Shown here: in pieces, positions 49,040-58,155 of the stretch | How the letters are laid out: each line of letters starts with the position of its first letter | Numbering within the stretch: position 1 is the first letter of the stretch | Assembly: GCA_034440635.1 (NCBI GenBank) | Contig: JAOTON010001582.1 | Coordinates: 210,001-274,000 of the forward strand | Length of the DNA: 64,000 bases | Reading direction: 5' to 3' | Source: Lepas anatifera | Taxonomy: Eukaryota; Arthropoda; Thecostraca; Lepadidae | The notes under the pieces: model-generated | What the model was told of the DNA's origin: nothing | The model's input: only the letters and a program-made list of their open reading frames with translations | The model's database searches: none | Program-made: the position numbers and the translations under genes

Positions 49040-50034
49040 TTCTCCTTGGTCAAGGAGAAATGTGACGGTTCCTCTCCTTGTGGCAGGATAAGGGAGACGG
49101 CTCCTCTACCTGTCCCAGGATAAGGGAGACGGCTCCTGTACCTGTCCCAGGATAAGGGAGACGGCTCCTCTACCTGTCCCAGGATAAGGGAGAGGGCTCC
49201 TCTACCTGTCCCAGGATAAGGGAGACGGCTCCTCTATCTGTTCCAGGATAAGGGAGACGGCCCTCTACCTGTCCCAGGATAATGGAGACGGCTCCTCTAC
49301 CTGTTTCAGGATAAGGAGACGGCTCCTCTACTTGTTCCAGGATAAGGAGACGGCTCCTCTACCTGTTCCAGGATAAGGGACACGGCTCCTCTACCTGTTC
49401 CAGGATAAGGGAGACGGCTCCTCTACCTGTCCCAGGATAAGGGAGAGGGCTCCTCTACCTGTCCCAGGATAAGGGAGACGGCTCCTCTACCTGTTACAGG
49501 ATAAGGGAGACGGCTCCTGTATCTGTTCCAGGATTTAGAGACGACTCCTCTACCTGTTCCAGGATAAGGGAGACGGCTCCTCTACCTGTTCCAGAATAAG
49601 GGAAACGGCTCCTGTATCTGTTCCAGGATAAAGAGATGACTCCTGTACGCGTTCCAGAAGTGTGGTGGCTTCTCGTTTTTCAGGGGAACTGTGACGGTTT
49701 TTTCCATGTATAAGGGTGACATCCCCATTTTCAGGCGACGTGTGACGACTGGTCCCTCTGTTTAAGAAGGGTGATGCTCTTACCGCTCGGGATAACTGCG
49801 ACGGCTTATTCAGAGGTGTGACGGCTTCTTCAGAAGTGTGACGGCTTCATCCCTGTTTTAGGATGAGTATGACGGTTCCTCTATCTGTTTTAGCGAAGGC
49901 TCTTCTCCCTGTTTCAGAAAGTGGCAACTTTTCTTTCTATTTCAGAATTGCGAAGGTCTTTCCCTTGTTCCAGGATAAGTGTAACGGCTCATCACCCTGC
50001 CTCAGAAGTGTGACGGTCCCTCCCCCTGTTGCAG
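49040..50034 (+). repeat. Acceptor-derived tandem array before exon 5
   Basis: The regular core (about 49084-49640) has a ~32-bp unit GGATAAGGGAGACGGCTCC plus TCTACCTGTCCCA. It is followed without a break by looser units (AGTGTGACGGCTTC..CCTGTTTCAG) that run to the true exon 5 acceptor CCCCTGTTGCAG. The exon 5 start GAGAAATGTGACAATCCC itself fits the unit, and the first unit at about 49051 reads GGAGAAATGTGACGG. Nearly every unit has a pyrimidine tract and AG, so roughly 30 candidate 3' splice sites precede the exon. Confidence 0.88.
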
Positions 50035-50280
50035 GAGAAATGTGACAATCCCACCACGGCGGCCAGCACTTCAGTGCGTAGCGGTATCGCCACCATCTTC
50101 GACACCTGCCTGCTGGCCAAGGGCTGTTTCACGCTGCAGGACGACTGCATCCAGACCCGCTCCTGCAACATGATGGTGACGTACGCCCGTCAGCCGGGCG
50201 GCGCCTACCGCTTCCAGCTGTACGGCCTCTTCAACCCCGGCAACTACATCGGCGTGGGACTGTCGCGAGATGGCCGCATG
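50035..50280 (+). CDS. FRRS1-like exon 5: first half of DOMON domain
   Basis: Acceptor CTGTTGCAG, donor GTGAGC after ATG. Encodes about residues 261-342, with Cys-rich KGCFTLQDDC and SCNMMVTYAR followed by YRFQLYGLFNPGNYIGVGLS, the DOMON pattern for a ligand- or heme-binding beta sandwich. Phase 0 in and out. GC-rich with strong codon bias, unlike the surrounding intron. Confidence 0.9.
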
Positions 50281-51010
50281 GTGAGCTTAATAGGCGTAGG
50301 AACAGGGGTCACGGGGACATGCCCCCTGGCACCAGTTCGCCTGCATCATAGACCGACTGGTGACGTTATACCGCCCTATAAACAACATTATATATCAAGG
50401 TCACCCCACATGAAGGCCAAGTCCAAAGGTCACAGGTCAAGGTCATACCAGCGTGCTCAAGGTGATTTGCCTTAGTGCTAACAGTGAAATGGCGTTTCTC
50501 AGTATGACGTATGTACATACATCATACTATGGCGTCATAGTTAAGATAACTTAATGTAAAGGTTTAGGTCACAGTTCAAAGTCAAAGGTCATGGGTAAAG
50601 GTCAATCCTCACTTCCTGCCCAAGGGTTACTATGGTGCTAGCAATGGTGTAGTTATAGGGAGTATTACTTATTGTGACATCATTGGTCAATGCCCTTGAA
50701 TTACCTTGACCCAAAAAATTTAATAAACACTTCTTGGGACCTTCTCGCTATGACCTTGGACCGCTTTTGGTACATCCTGGACCTTTTTGCGCTTAACGAT
50801 ATTTCCCTATCAACCCCCAGCACAACCATTATTTGGACCTTTATGACCTCATTTGACCTCGCATGCATTGCCCTAGCTCAACTGAAATCGCGTATAGTAC
50901 AGATCACCATGGCTCCCATCCAGCTAAAACCCATTTTTTTAACCAGTGAGGCCTACCAGTCCCCCTCCAGTGCACGTCAGTGCCAGGCCCCTATCCTGTG
51001 CGTACGTTAA

Positions 51011-51453
51011 AGGGAAGGTGGCACCTTCATAACGTGATTTTAACTGAGATAAGCAAGTGGCAAAGCAAGTCAGAAAACCCGGTACTCATTGTATCATTTG
51101 CCTTGGAACTCGAGATTTCCGTAGAAAAAGCTAAAACCTACCTGCAATGTACCCCTCCTGTACCCCTAGCAGCAGGCCACAGTTGTAATGCCTGTTGGTG
51201 TGACGACATATTCTGACGTCACGATGGCATGCAATCGAGCCCTTGAAGCATTTCAAGTTTGGTCGTGGTTGCCAGATCATGACATCATCCACAGGCTGAT
51301 ATTTATTTCTTTTTCTAGATGAATATTTTAAAAATCAAAATATTGAGCTTATTGTACATTTTTCAGAGAAATCATGAGTGGTTTCATTATTTTCGGCTAA
51401 AAGTACGCCTAATTACATTAAATTCCAGGATTCGACCAAGTGCCACATTCCCT
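51011..51453 (-). mobile_element. TTAA MITE, family X, copy 3 (reverse)
   Basis: A 443-bp reverse-oriented copy. Left TTAA at 51007-51010, right ATAA (51454-51457). Contains TGACGTCA near 51217. Paired with the forward copy 381 bp downstream. Confidence 0.78.
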
Positions 51454-51834
51454 ATAAGGAGTGGGGCTGTGGTTAAAAGTTATTGTTGTTAATGCATCAT
51501 CACCCTTATAAACCACCAAGTTCAGCATTGATTGCACCTTTTTCGTGACCAGAGACGTTTGATAGTCGCAGCGACGGTGGGCCGCGCTGGTGCACGGGCG
51601 TGACGAAAGTGAGGATCGGGACGTTTGGGAGCACAGGACTCGCTTTCTGTTAACGAATCCACTCTTTTTATTACGGAATCTTATCGAGAAAGGAATAAAG
51701 ATTAATATGAGTCTCAAATGCTTCCAAAATATGATAGGGTAATAGTTTTTATGGAATTTTGAAAAAATATAGTATACCTATTCAATTTTTTTAATTATAT
51801 TTCTCGTCAGCCAGTGTTCGTTATTCGTCCTTAC

Positions 51835-52283
51835 AGGGAATGTGGCACCTTGGTCGAATCCTGGAATTTAGTGTAATTAGGCGTACTTTTAGCCGAAAAT
51901 AATGAAACCACTCATGATTTCTCTGAAAAATGTACAATAAGCTCAATATTTCGATTTTTAAAATACTGCTCTAGGAAAAGAAATAAATATCTGCATGTGG
52001 ATGATGTCATGATCTGGCAACCACTACCATACTCGAAACGCTTCAAGGGCTTCGATTGGCTGATGTTCATCGTGACGTCAGCATATGTCGTCACATCAGC
52101 AGCTCACAACAATGGCCGCCTGGCGAGAGGTACATGAGAGGTACATTTCGGGTAAGTTTTAGCCTTTTTCTACGGAAATATCGAGTTCCAAGACAAATGA
52201 TAAATATAGTACCGGGTTTTCCGACTTGCTTTACAACTTGGCTATCTCAGTTAAAATCACGTTATAAAGGTGCCACATTCCCT
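51835..52283 (+). mobile_element. TTAA MITE, family X, copy 4
   Basis: A 449-bp copy between TTAC (51831-51834) and TTAA (52284-52287), with TGACGTCA near 52075. Forms an inverted pair with copy 3. Confidence 0.8.
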
Positions 52284-53035
52284 TTAAGAGGTCTAGATAA
52301 AGTTTTCATAGTATTTGTAGATGCATACAGGTGAAATTTCGCCTTTAAAATTGGCATATTAGTTAGTATGGTCAAAATGCCTGGGGCTATAATTTAAACC
52401 ATAAGTTAGGGAGGAGAACGAATATGAAAATCTTCATCAGCTCCTTGAGCTAGCGTTATGAGGGTGTTATCGACTGGTTGATCTGTCGCGGAATGCCCCA
52501 ACTATGAAAAATGACGTATGTATATACATGTCGTGTCGTTCTCTGAAGCTAAGTGGCATTGGTTAGCAAATAACCTGTTGGCAACGTTGAATCCGCTTGA
52601 TATCAATCATAGCTTTTAAATACCTGAGCCCAGTCACAATGACTTGCAAAGGACTCTCCGAAGTGATATGGTTTTGGTGGAAATAAGGCGCGCAGACAGC
52701 ACGTCGCGTGAGGCAGCAGATGATGTTCCTGGATCTTGTCGCACCAGCTCGTGGTAATAGCTGATTTATGTAATGTAGTCGGACGGGTTAACCACTCTGG
52801 TCTTTGAAGCAAACTTAATGTGGCACCGCCGAACCATTCGACTTGGCAATGCCATATTTTGTGGTTACCGGAACAGCATGCCCTTTAATCCTTTCTAACC
52901 TTACGTAGTCGTGGTGGTATGCCGAATACTGAGCTTGCTGAATACTGGTGGTATGCCGAATACCCGGCTGTTGATCGCATCCGTTCGTGTTCTCATTTGT
53001 GCGGGTCTCACAGCGAGAATGTCGGTAATTTCCAG

Positions 53036-53143
53036 GGTGACGATGCTGTAATCTACTGCACCCAGCGGCTGGACGGCGGCTTCCAGGTGCTCCATGCCTA
53101 CAACGTCGGTCGGGAATCGGTGCCCATGCGAGCCACCTCCAGG
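53036..53143 (+). CDS. FRRS1-like exon 6: DOMON domain, middle
   Basis: Acceptor TTTCCAG, donor GTAAGG. Encodes about residues 343-378: GDDAVIYCTQ, then HAYNVGRESVP. The Gly-Asp-Asp-x-Val-x-x-Cys pattern is typical of DOMON in this family. 36 codons, phase 0 both ends. Confidence 0.88.
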
Positions 53144-53268
53144 GTAAGGACAGCGCCAGAGCTAACAACTGGCTGCTCAATTAAAACGGGGCCAGGTATT
53201 AGCTGTATCGTACAGGCAACATAGACATTCTAGTACCAGGGGCGTGGATTTTTAAAAATAGTTGGGGG

Positions 53269-53520
53269 CATGGCGGATCCAGGGGGCAAGGGGGCACGTG
53301 CCCCCGCCCCCCATCGACCCTCGGCGCCCCCTGAAATGGTCACGACGCCCCTGAAAGGTCGATGGCGCCTCCTGAAATGTTGCTTCCCACCCCCTCCCCC
53401 AGGATGCGAAAATCGGCGCCCACCGATAGGATTTTTGCGCCCATCTGATAGGTTTTGCCGGTCAAATGTGGCGCCCCCCGGGAAAGTGCCCCCTGATCGA
53501 CAATCCTGGATCCGCCTATG
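53269..53520 (+). mobile_element. hAT MITE, family W, copy at 53 kb
   Basis: A 252-bp element with termini CATGGCGGATCCAGG / CCTGGATCCGCCTATG and exact 8-bp duplication GTTGGGGG (53261-53268, 53521-53528). In intron 6, 126 bp after exon 6. Confidence 0.85.
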
Positions 53521-53528
53521 GTTGGGGG

Positions 53529-54872
53529 TACACAAATTCGAAACGATGTCAGTAACCACCTTAAGAAATGTGATAGTAGGTATGATATAATGGGTGCTTT
53601 AGCTTTCCTGCAAGGCTATTGAACTACCTAGAACCAATTTAAAGTCCTTGAAATGAAAAACAAAAGCTTGCATGATTTTTAACATTGCTTTGACATTACA
53701 TTGGGGGAGATACAAACTAAGTGATTATTTAGTAGTGCATGTATGATAAATTTCCAAGTCAAGTAAAAATATATAATGATTTAAATTCATGAGTTTTTGC
53801 CTAATGAAATGAGATTTTGTCCCTTGGTTAATCGGGTGAATGAATGACATGAAATAAATCCACACCCTGCGTACTTGTTCCGTATGAAAAACAAAAACGG
53901 GCACAGGTTGGATTCACTCAAGTAGCAGCTGAATTTTTTCGTGTGTGTGAGAGCGGCCCTCAGTGGCAGGCTGCACCGTCAGAGCTGAATAAACTTGAGC
54001 TAGTTGTGGAGGGATAGCTCGGCAGTATGTGTCTTACCATAGACTTAACTGATGGCACTGGAGGGGAACTGGTTTAATCACTTCCAGCAAGCCTCGTCAC
54101 GGATTTCGGTGGAACGGGTCCGAAGGTGAAAGGCCAAATCTGCCTGCGGTGTTTGTATTTAGGCGCAGAAAATGATGTTTAAATGAACTCGTTAAACAAT
54201 ATCGGTGAGTTCCCCAACCGGTTCCAAAACCAATTAGTTCAAACCAGTTTCAGAGCGTCACAATGCTCTGCTTACGGGCTCAAATTAGTGAGTAGTTTCA
54301 CCCAGTCGTTTAAAAGTAATCTGGTGAGAGCTCACTCAGTTTATTGACAGTGGGAAAAGAAACTAGAAACCTATATGCGAGCTCATTTATAGCTTGTTAA
54401 TGATAATATGGATTGTTTGCTAATATTTTTGTTATAACTGTCCCAGTCTATTGGATTGGCCCTTGCATAAGACAAGGCTGCTATACTGGGAAAAAATGCG
54501 TATTCCCCGCCGAAAATTGGTCTTTGAACAGCTATTACCCTAGAAAGCAAAAACAGTATCAACAACCATGCCTTCATCAACTATCCCGCCTACGCCAACG
54601 CCCATCGTCCCTCCACCCATGACGCCAACACTCATCGTCCCTCCACTCTATGACGCCAACACCCATCGTCCCTCCACTCTATGACGCCAACACCCATCGT
54701 CCCTCCACTCTATGGCTGAGACCCACCCTGTGATTAATCGAGCCAAAGCATGTGCAGGAGGCCTGGCTCCGTCACTCACTAAGCTCACTGCCCCATCCCA
54801 CTGCTTCATCGGACTGTCCTGACACCATCAGCTCCCGCGCTCGGCTGGGCCTCACTGATGCCGCTGCTGCAG
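53529..54872. other. Intron 6, remainder
   Basis: Mostly AT-rich and unremarkable. A short tandem repeat lies at 54588-54716. Confidence 0.45.
54588..54716 (+). repeat. 32-bp tandem repeat upstream of exon 7
   Basis: Four copies of ACGCCAACACCCATCGTCCC plus TCCACTCTATG, pyrimidine-rich, about 160 bp before the exon 7 acceptor. Unlike the other arrays it does not include the splice site. Confidence 0.85.
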
Positions 54873-55026
54873 GTTGGTCGCCTGATGAGTGATGTCGGAG
54901 GGGAGTTCCGGGACGGAAAACTGCTCTGCGAGTTCACCCACTCACAGCGGTTCACCATACGCGGCGAGGACTTCGACCTGGCCTCCGACGACCTCTACCT
55001 GATGCTGGCCAGCGGCACCGCGTCCG
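54873..55026 (+). CDS. FRRS1-like exon 7: DOMON domain, end
   Basis: Acceptor GCTGCTGCAG, donor GTCAGT. Encodes about residues 379-429 plus one base (phase 1): VGRLMSDVGGEFRDGKLLCE, then DLYLMLASGTASG, close to the family pattern before the first membrane helix. The donor has C at +3 like that of exon 1. Confidence 0.88.
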
Positions 55027-55342
55027 GTCAGTGGAGGTGCTTCGTCCGCGGTACCAACTGTGAATAGCTGGTTCTTGTCGCCTCGGTGATGAAGTCGATC
55101 ACATCCTGCGTTTTATGCGTCAAATCCGGAGCTCTCTGATCCTGAAAGAATAAACAGCAGAAGTGTTTGTTTCGCCGTTCTGTTTGTTTGTTTTTGTCAA
55201 AAGTAGTATGCCTAATTTCAAGAGCAGATGGGCAGCCTAACAACTGGAAATCGTCTCGCATTATAGCATATGTACACAACCCTGTTTCCATACGTTATTC
55301 CCCGTGCGTGCAGCCCTCCATCTGACGCTGGCTCCCCGACAG

Positions 55343-55520
55343 TGGACGGTGAGCGGCGGCCCCAGTACCACGGTAACGTCCGTCGCTCCAGTGGCGCTCC
55401 CGTGCGGCTGCACCTGGCGCAGGGTGTGATCGGCGACAACGGCGCCCTCTTCAGAGTGCACGGCGCGCTCATGCTGGTAGCCTGGCTGTGCACTGCTAGC
55501 GTCGGCATGCTCATCGCCAG
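55343..55520 (+). CDS. FRRS1-like exon 8: cytochrome b561 helix 1
   Basis: The acceptor CCCGACAG at 55342 gives the frame that matches both neighbours. Encodes about residues 430-488, ending in helix 1 (FRVHGALMLVAWLCTASVGM) with the first heme-ligand histidine near residue 469. Ends in phase 2 before GTGGGT. An earlier AG at 55314 would leave the frame wrong. Confidence 0.87.
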
Positions 55521-55539
55521 GTGGGTCGGCTTCTACCGG

Positions 55540-55680
55540 TGATGTCACAAACTGTGCGTTGAATGCTATCCGTGATGTCATTGACTGTTCGTGACCAGAC
55601 ATGTTGAGTGCTATCTCTGACGTCATGAACTGTGCTACCGCCGAAGCATGTTTATCTCCAGGTGGGGAGGTGTTCTGGGT
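55540..55680 (+). repeat. Degenerate duplication around the exon 8 donor
   Basis: GCATGTTTATCTCCAG followed by GTGGGGAGG near 55647-55670 closely resembles the exon 8 end GCATGCTCATCGCCAG followed by GTGGGTCGG. Between them TGATGTCA..ACTGT and GTGCTATC motifs recur three times. It looks like an old tandem duplication covering the 5' splice site. Confidence 0.55.
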
Positions 55681-55806
55681 CAGGTCCCAGCTAGTGCCTT
55701 CATGCCACCTTCCAACAGGGTGACGGTTGGGAGCGTCATAGATCATTAACAGTGGGCGTGTTATTCGTCTCGATCTCCGCTGACCCGTGCTGGTCGTCCT
55801 CGGCAG

Positions 55807-56013
55807 GTACTACAAGAACATGTGGCCAGGCCGGCAGCTGGGTGGTAAGGACGTCTGGTTCAACGTCCACGTCACGCTGATGGCGCTGACTCTGGTGCTC
55901 AGCCTTTTGGCGCTGGTGATAGTGGCATACCAGCTACAGGGCTGGAGCGGGCTGCCCATCAGCGGCGTGGCCGGCGCCAACCCCCACCCCCCTGCTGGGC
56001 ATACTCAGCATAG
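55807..56013 (+). CDS. FRRS1-like exon 9: b561 helix 2, with a one-base frame disruption
   Basis: Acceptor CTCGGCAG, donor GTGAGA. Encodes RYYKNMWPGRQLGGKDVWF, helix 2 (NVHVTLMALTLVLSLLALVI; ligand His about 510) and the start of helix 3 at Asn-Pro-His-Pro (ligand His about 549). After that His-Pro the frame as sequenced gives AGHTQHR and ends in phase 2, incompatible with exon 10 (needs phase 1). The other frame reads LLGILSI, the expected helix 3. The C run at 55987-55992 has six Cs, whereas the duplicated unit downstream has five. A one-base insertion or assembly error is the likely cause. Confidence 0.85.
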
Positions 56014-56140
56014 GTGAGAACCAACCCGCACCCCCTGCTGGACATACTCAGCATCGGTAAGAACCAACCCGTATCCCCTGCTGGGTATAATCAGCGTTTG
56101 TGAAAACCAAGCTGCATCCCGTGCTAGAGATGCTGAAGAA
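55979..56140 (+). repeat. Tandem repeat (43-44 bp) containing the exon 9 donor
   Basis: About 3.6 units of CAACCCxCACCCCCTGCTGG plus xCATACTCAGCATxGGTRAGAAC. Unit 1 (44 bp) holds the exon 9 end and donor GTGAGA. Unit 2 (43 bp) has the donor GTAAGA. Unit 3 reads TTGTGAAAAC and unit 4 is decayed. Confidence 0.9.
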
Positions 56141-56402
56141 GCTGATTTACAGATGAAGGTCCTTCTGTTATCTACCTAGTTACGGGATGAAATAATCCGT
56201 AAAGGAAAGGTGATTCAACGGAAATGCCTTCACAGTTGCGTACCGTTTAAAAACAATGACGAATTGCGTGCGTTTTTCTTCACCTTTTTCGGACTACGTT
56301 ATACTAACGCGTTTCGGCCCAGCCGGGCCGGGAGCCGTGACAGCGGTGGTGTGACACCTCTGCCTTGTTGGTCCTTGTAACCCCCGCCGTGGTGGCCGGC
56401 AG

Positions 56403-56632
56403 GGCTGGCGCTGCTACAGCCGCTGATGGCCATGTGCCGCTGCCACCCCACCGCCTCGCGCCGGCCCATCTTCAACTGGGCCCACTGGGTGGTGGGCACC
56501 AGCGCCTACCTGCTGGCCGTGGCCACCGTGTTCTTGGCGGTGGCACTGCCGGCCGCCCAGCTGCCCTTCTGGACCTACTGGGTGCTGGCGGTGTTCGTAG
56601 TCTTCCACGTGGTCATCCACCTCGCTCTTTCG
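56403..56632 (+). CDS. FRRS1-like exon 10: b561 helices 3 (end), 4 and 5
   Basis: Acceptor GGCCGGCAG, donor GTATGT. After two bases of a split Gly codon it encodes LALLQPLMAMCR (end of helix 3), then RRPIFNWAHWVVGTSAYLLA with the fourth ligand His near residue 585, and helix 5 around FWTYWVLAVFVVFHVVIHLA. Ends in phase 0. GC-rich codons and strong hydropathy. Confidence 0.9.
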
Positions 56633-57112
56633 GTATGTGGAACATTCACAAGACTGTTAGCAGACGGCCTGTGCGATAGTGCCACACATCGTGAGACAGT
56701 GTTTGATGTTTGTTTTATATCAAATTTGTAAACCGGTCTGTCAAATAGCGGTCGGACGACCAGCTTTCCGTGTAGGCTGAATTTTTGTCACCGAGACGAG
56801 ACGTTATGCGGGTGATTTGTGCGCACAATTCAATGAATAATTTTTGGATATAGGAGTAGCCTGTGCTAGGGGTTTTACAAGCTAGCTTTACTTTGAAACG
56901 TGGGAGAAAAGGAGTTTCTTCTAAAGCTAATCAATCGTATGGTTCGACACTTCATCCATTATTGTGAATTCAGTTTCTTACTGAGTATTTTTTCCTTCAT
57001 ATTTCTGCTGATCTGTAACTTGCAGTCCAGGGCGCGATATAGCCAAGACACTGAAACACTTTAAACCCCACACTCTGACACATAACCTGTACCCTTGACT
57101 TTGGGGTCTATA

Positions 57113-57394
57113 CAGGGGCGTAGCCAGGATTTCGCTCAGGGAGGGGCGGCGCCCCGAAAAGGGCCCCTGAGACAGCGCCAAAAGAGCCCTGATGGTTAAA
57201 AAGGGCCCTGCTTGTTGCAGAATAGAGTACTGAAGAGGGCTATAGAGGGCATTGTCTGGTATAAAATGCCAAATTTGGCCACAGAGCATAGTGCAGGCGA
57301 GCCGCGCTTCGCGCGGCTCGTGTCCTCAGGGGGCCCTTCGGGCCCTCAGGGGGGGGGGCGGCTATCCCTGCCGCCCCCCTTGGCTACGCCCCTG
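57113..57394 (-). mobile_element. hAT MITE, family U, copy 2
   Basis: A 282-bp element with termini CAGGGGCGTAGCCAGG / CTTGGCTACGCCCCTG and exact 8-bp duplication GGTCTATA (57105-57112, 57395-57402). Reverse orientation relative to 13950-14228. Located in intron 10, about 150 bp before exon 11. Confidence 0.87.
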
Positions 57395-57540
57395 GGTCTA
57401 TAACGCTGCTTTCATTTGCTACAGCCTGTGCTTAGGCCGGGAAAAATACAAAGGACCATAAACCCGGCCTGGATCCACGCATGGCCTGTTCTATTAGAAC
57501 AAGAAAACAGCGCCTCCCCACACATTGCCGTTGCTTCCAG

Positions 57541-57660
57541 GTGCAGCAGTGTATGGGTGACCGGTCGGCGAGGTTGAAGATCAGCTCGGAGGCGTACAGC
57601 ATGCGTGACATGGGCAACAACGGCTACCTGGCACACCACGACCGCTCCGATGACGGAAAG
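57541..57660 (+). CDS. FRRS1-like exon 11: cytosolic loop
   Basis: Acceptor TTGCTTCCAG, donor GTGGGC. 40 codons, about residues 635-674, polar and charged (RSARLKISSEAYSMRDMGNN, later HHDRSDDGK), joining helix 5 to the last helix. Phase 0 both ends. It has no motif of its own; placement rests on splice sites, phase and position. Confidence 0.75.
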
Positions 57661-58011
57661 GTGGGCCGTGTCGCTGGTGCCCAGTCCAATTGGCAGCTGC
57701 TGCTCAGGAGTGTATGGTTTCTTTCACATACGTCGTACTTGAATTACTGGATGGTATTGCGATGGTATTACGAGTATTCGATGGTGATATATCCAAAGCC
57801 GATGACGAATTAATAGTGATGTTGACTAAATTGGCATTGCAGATAGCTTAGATTCAATTTTCTCTAGCTTTCTTGTCCTCGTGGGAGTATGGAGTGTTGA
57901 CCACTGCACTCATGCGCTATGGATCTGGTCCTCTTAAAAGCATAGCGCTCTCGTGTCATTTTCAACATTCGCCATCCGCCATTTTCACGCAGCGCTGCGT
58001 TGCGTCGGCAG

Positions 58012-58155
58012 GCCTCGGTGGTGCGCCGTGTACTACTGGGCCTGTACATCGTGGTGAACATCATCCTGGTGACGCTGCTGGTCGTCATGGTGCTGCTGGC
58101 GCCGGCTGAGAGCTGGGGCGTCACTGACCGCATCCGGCGCCGCTTCCGGTTCTGA
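58012..58155 (+). CDS. FRRS1-like exon 12: last helix and C-terminus
   Basis: The acceptor GTCGGCAG at 58011 fits phase 0; an alternative AG at 57992 does not. Encodes about residues 675-721 with helix 6 (RRVLLGLYIVVNIILVTLLV) and a basic tail RIRRRFRF before TGA at 58153-58155. The TTCCGGTTCTGA end, stop included, is the first unit of the 19-bp array that fills the proximal 3'UTR. Confidence 0.82.
   Translation, partial: ASVVRRVLLGLYIVVNIILVTLLVVMVLLAPAESWGVTDRIRRRFRF

Larger units (their letters stand above)
50281..53035. other. Intron 5 with two inverted family X MITEs
   Basis: Besides the MITEs at 51011-51453 and 51835-52283, AGGTCA-like hexamers cluster at 50395-50620. No gene. Confidence 0.5.
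24661..58155 (+). other. Gene: ferric-chelate reductase 1-like (Reeler-DOMON-cytochrome b561), 12 coding exons
   Basis: Established family role: FRRS1-type proteins are membrane b-type cytochromes that move electrons across a membrane, with ferric iron reduction proposed as substrate chemistry. Seen here: the spliced product is about 721 residues, namely signal peptide (1-22), Reeler (about 28-165), Thr/acid linker (180-205), Arg-Gly repeat (208-245), DOMON (about 261-430), then a cytochrome b561 core with six hydrophobic segments and histidines at about 469, 510, 549 and 585, the four expected heme ligands. The family is usually near 590 residues; the excess is the linker. Splice phases 2,0,0,0,0,0,1,2,(1),0,0 agree at every junction once one extra C in exon 9 is discounted. 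As sequenced, that base disrupts the frame. Introns total over 31 kb and are full of transposons. Confidence 0.88.

Noticed and set aside
55315..55376. Alternative exon 8 starting at the AG at 55314 and ending at GTAACG
   Set aside because: The resulting peptide does not resemble the family and would not connect to helix 1; the AG at 55342 restores frame and content.
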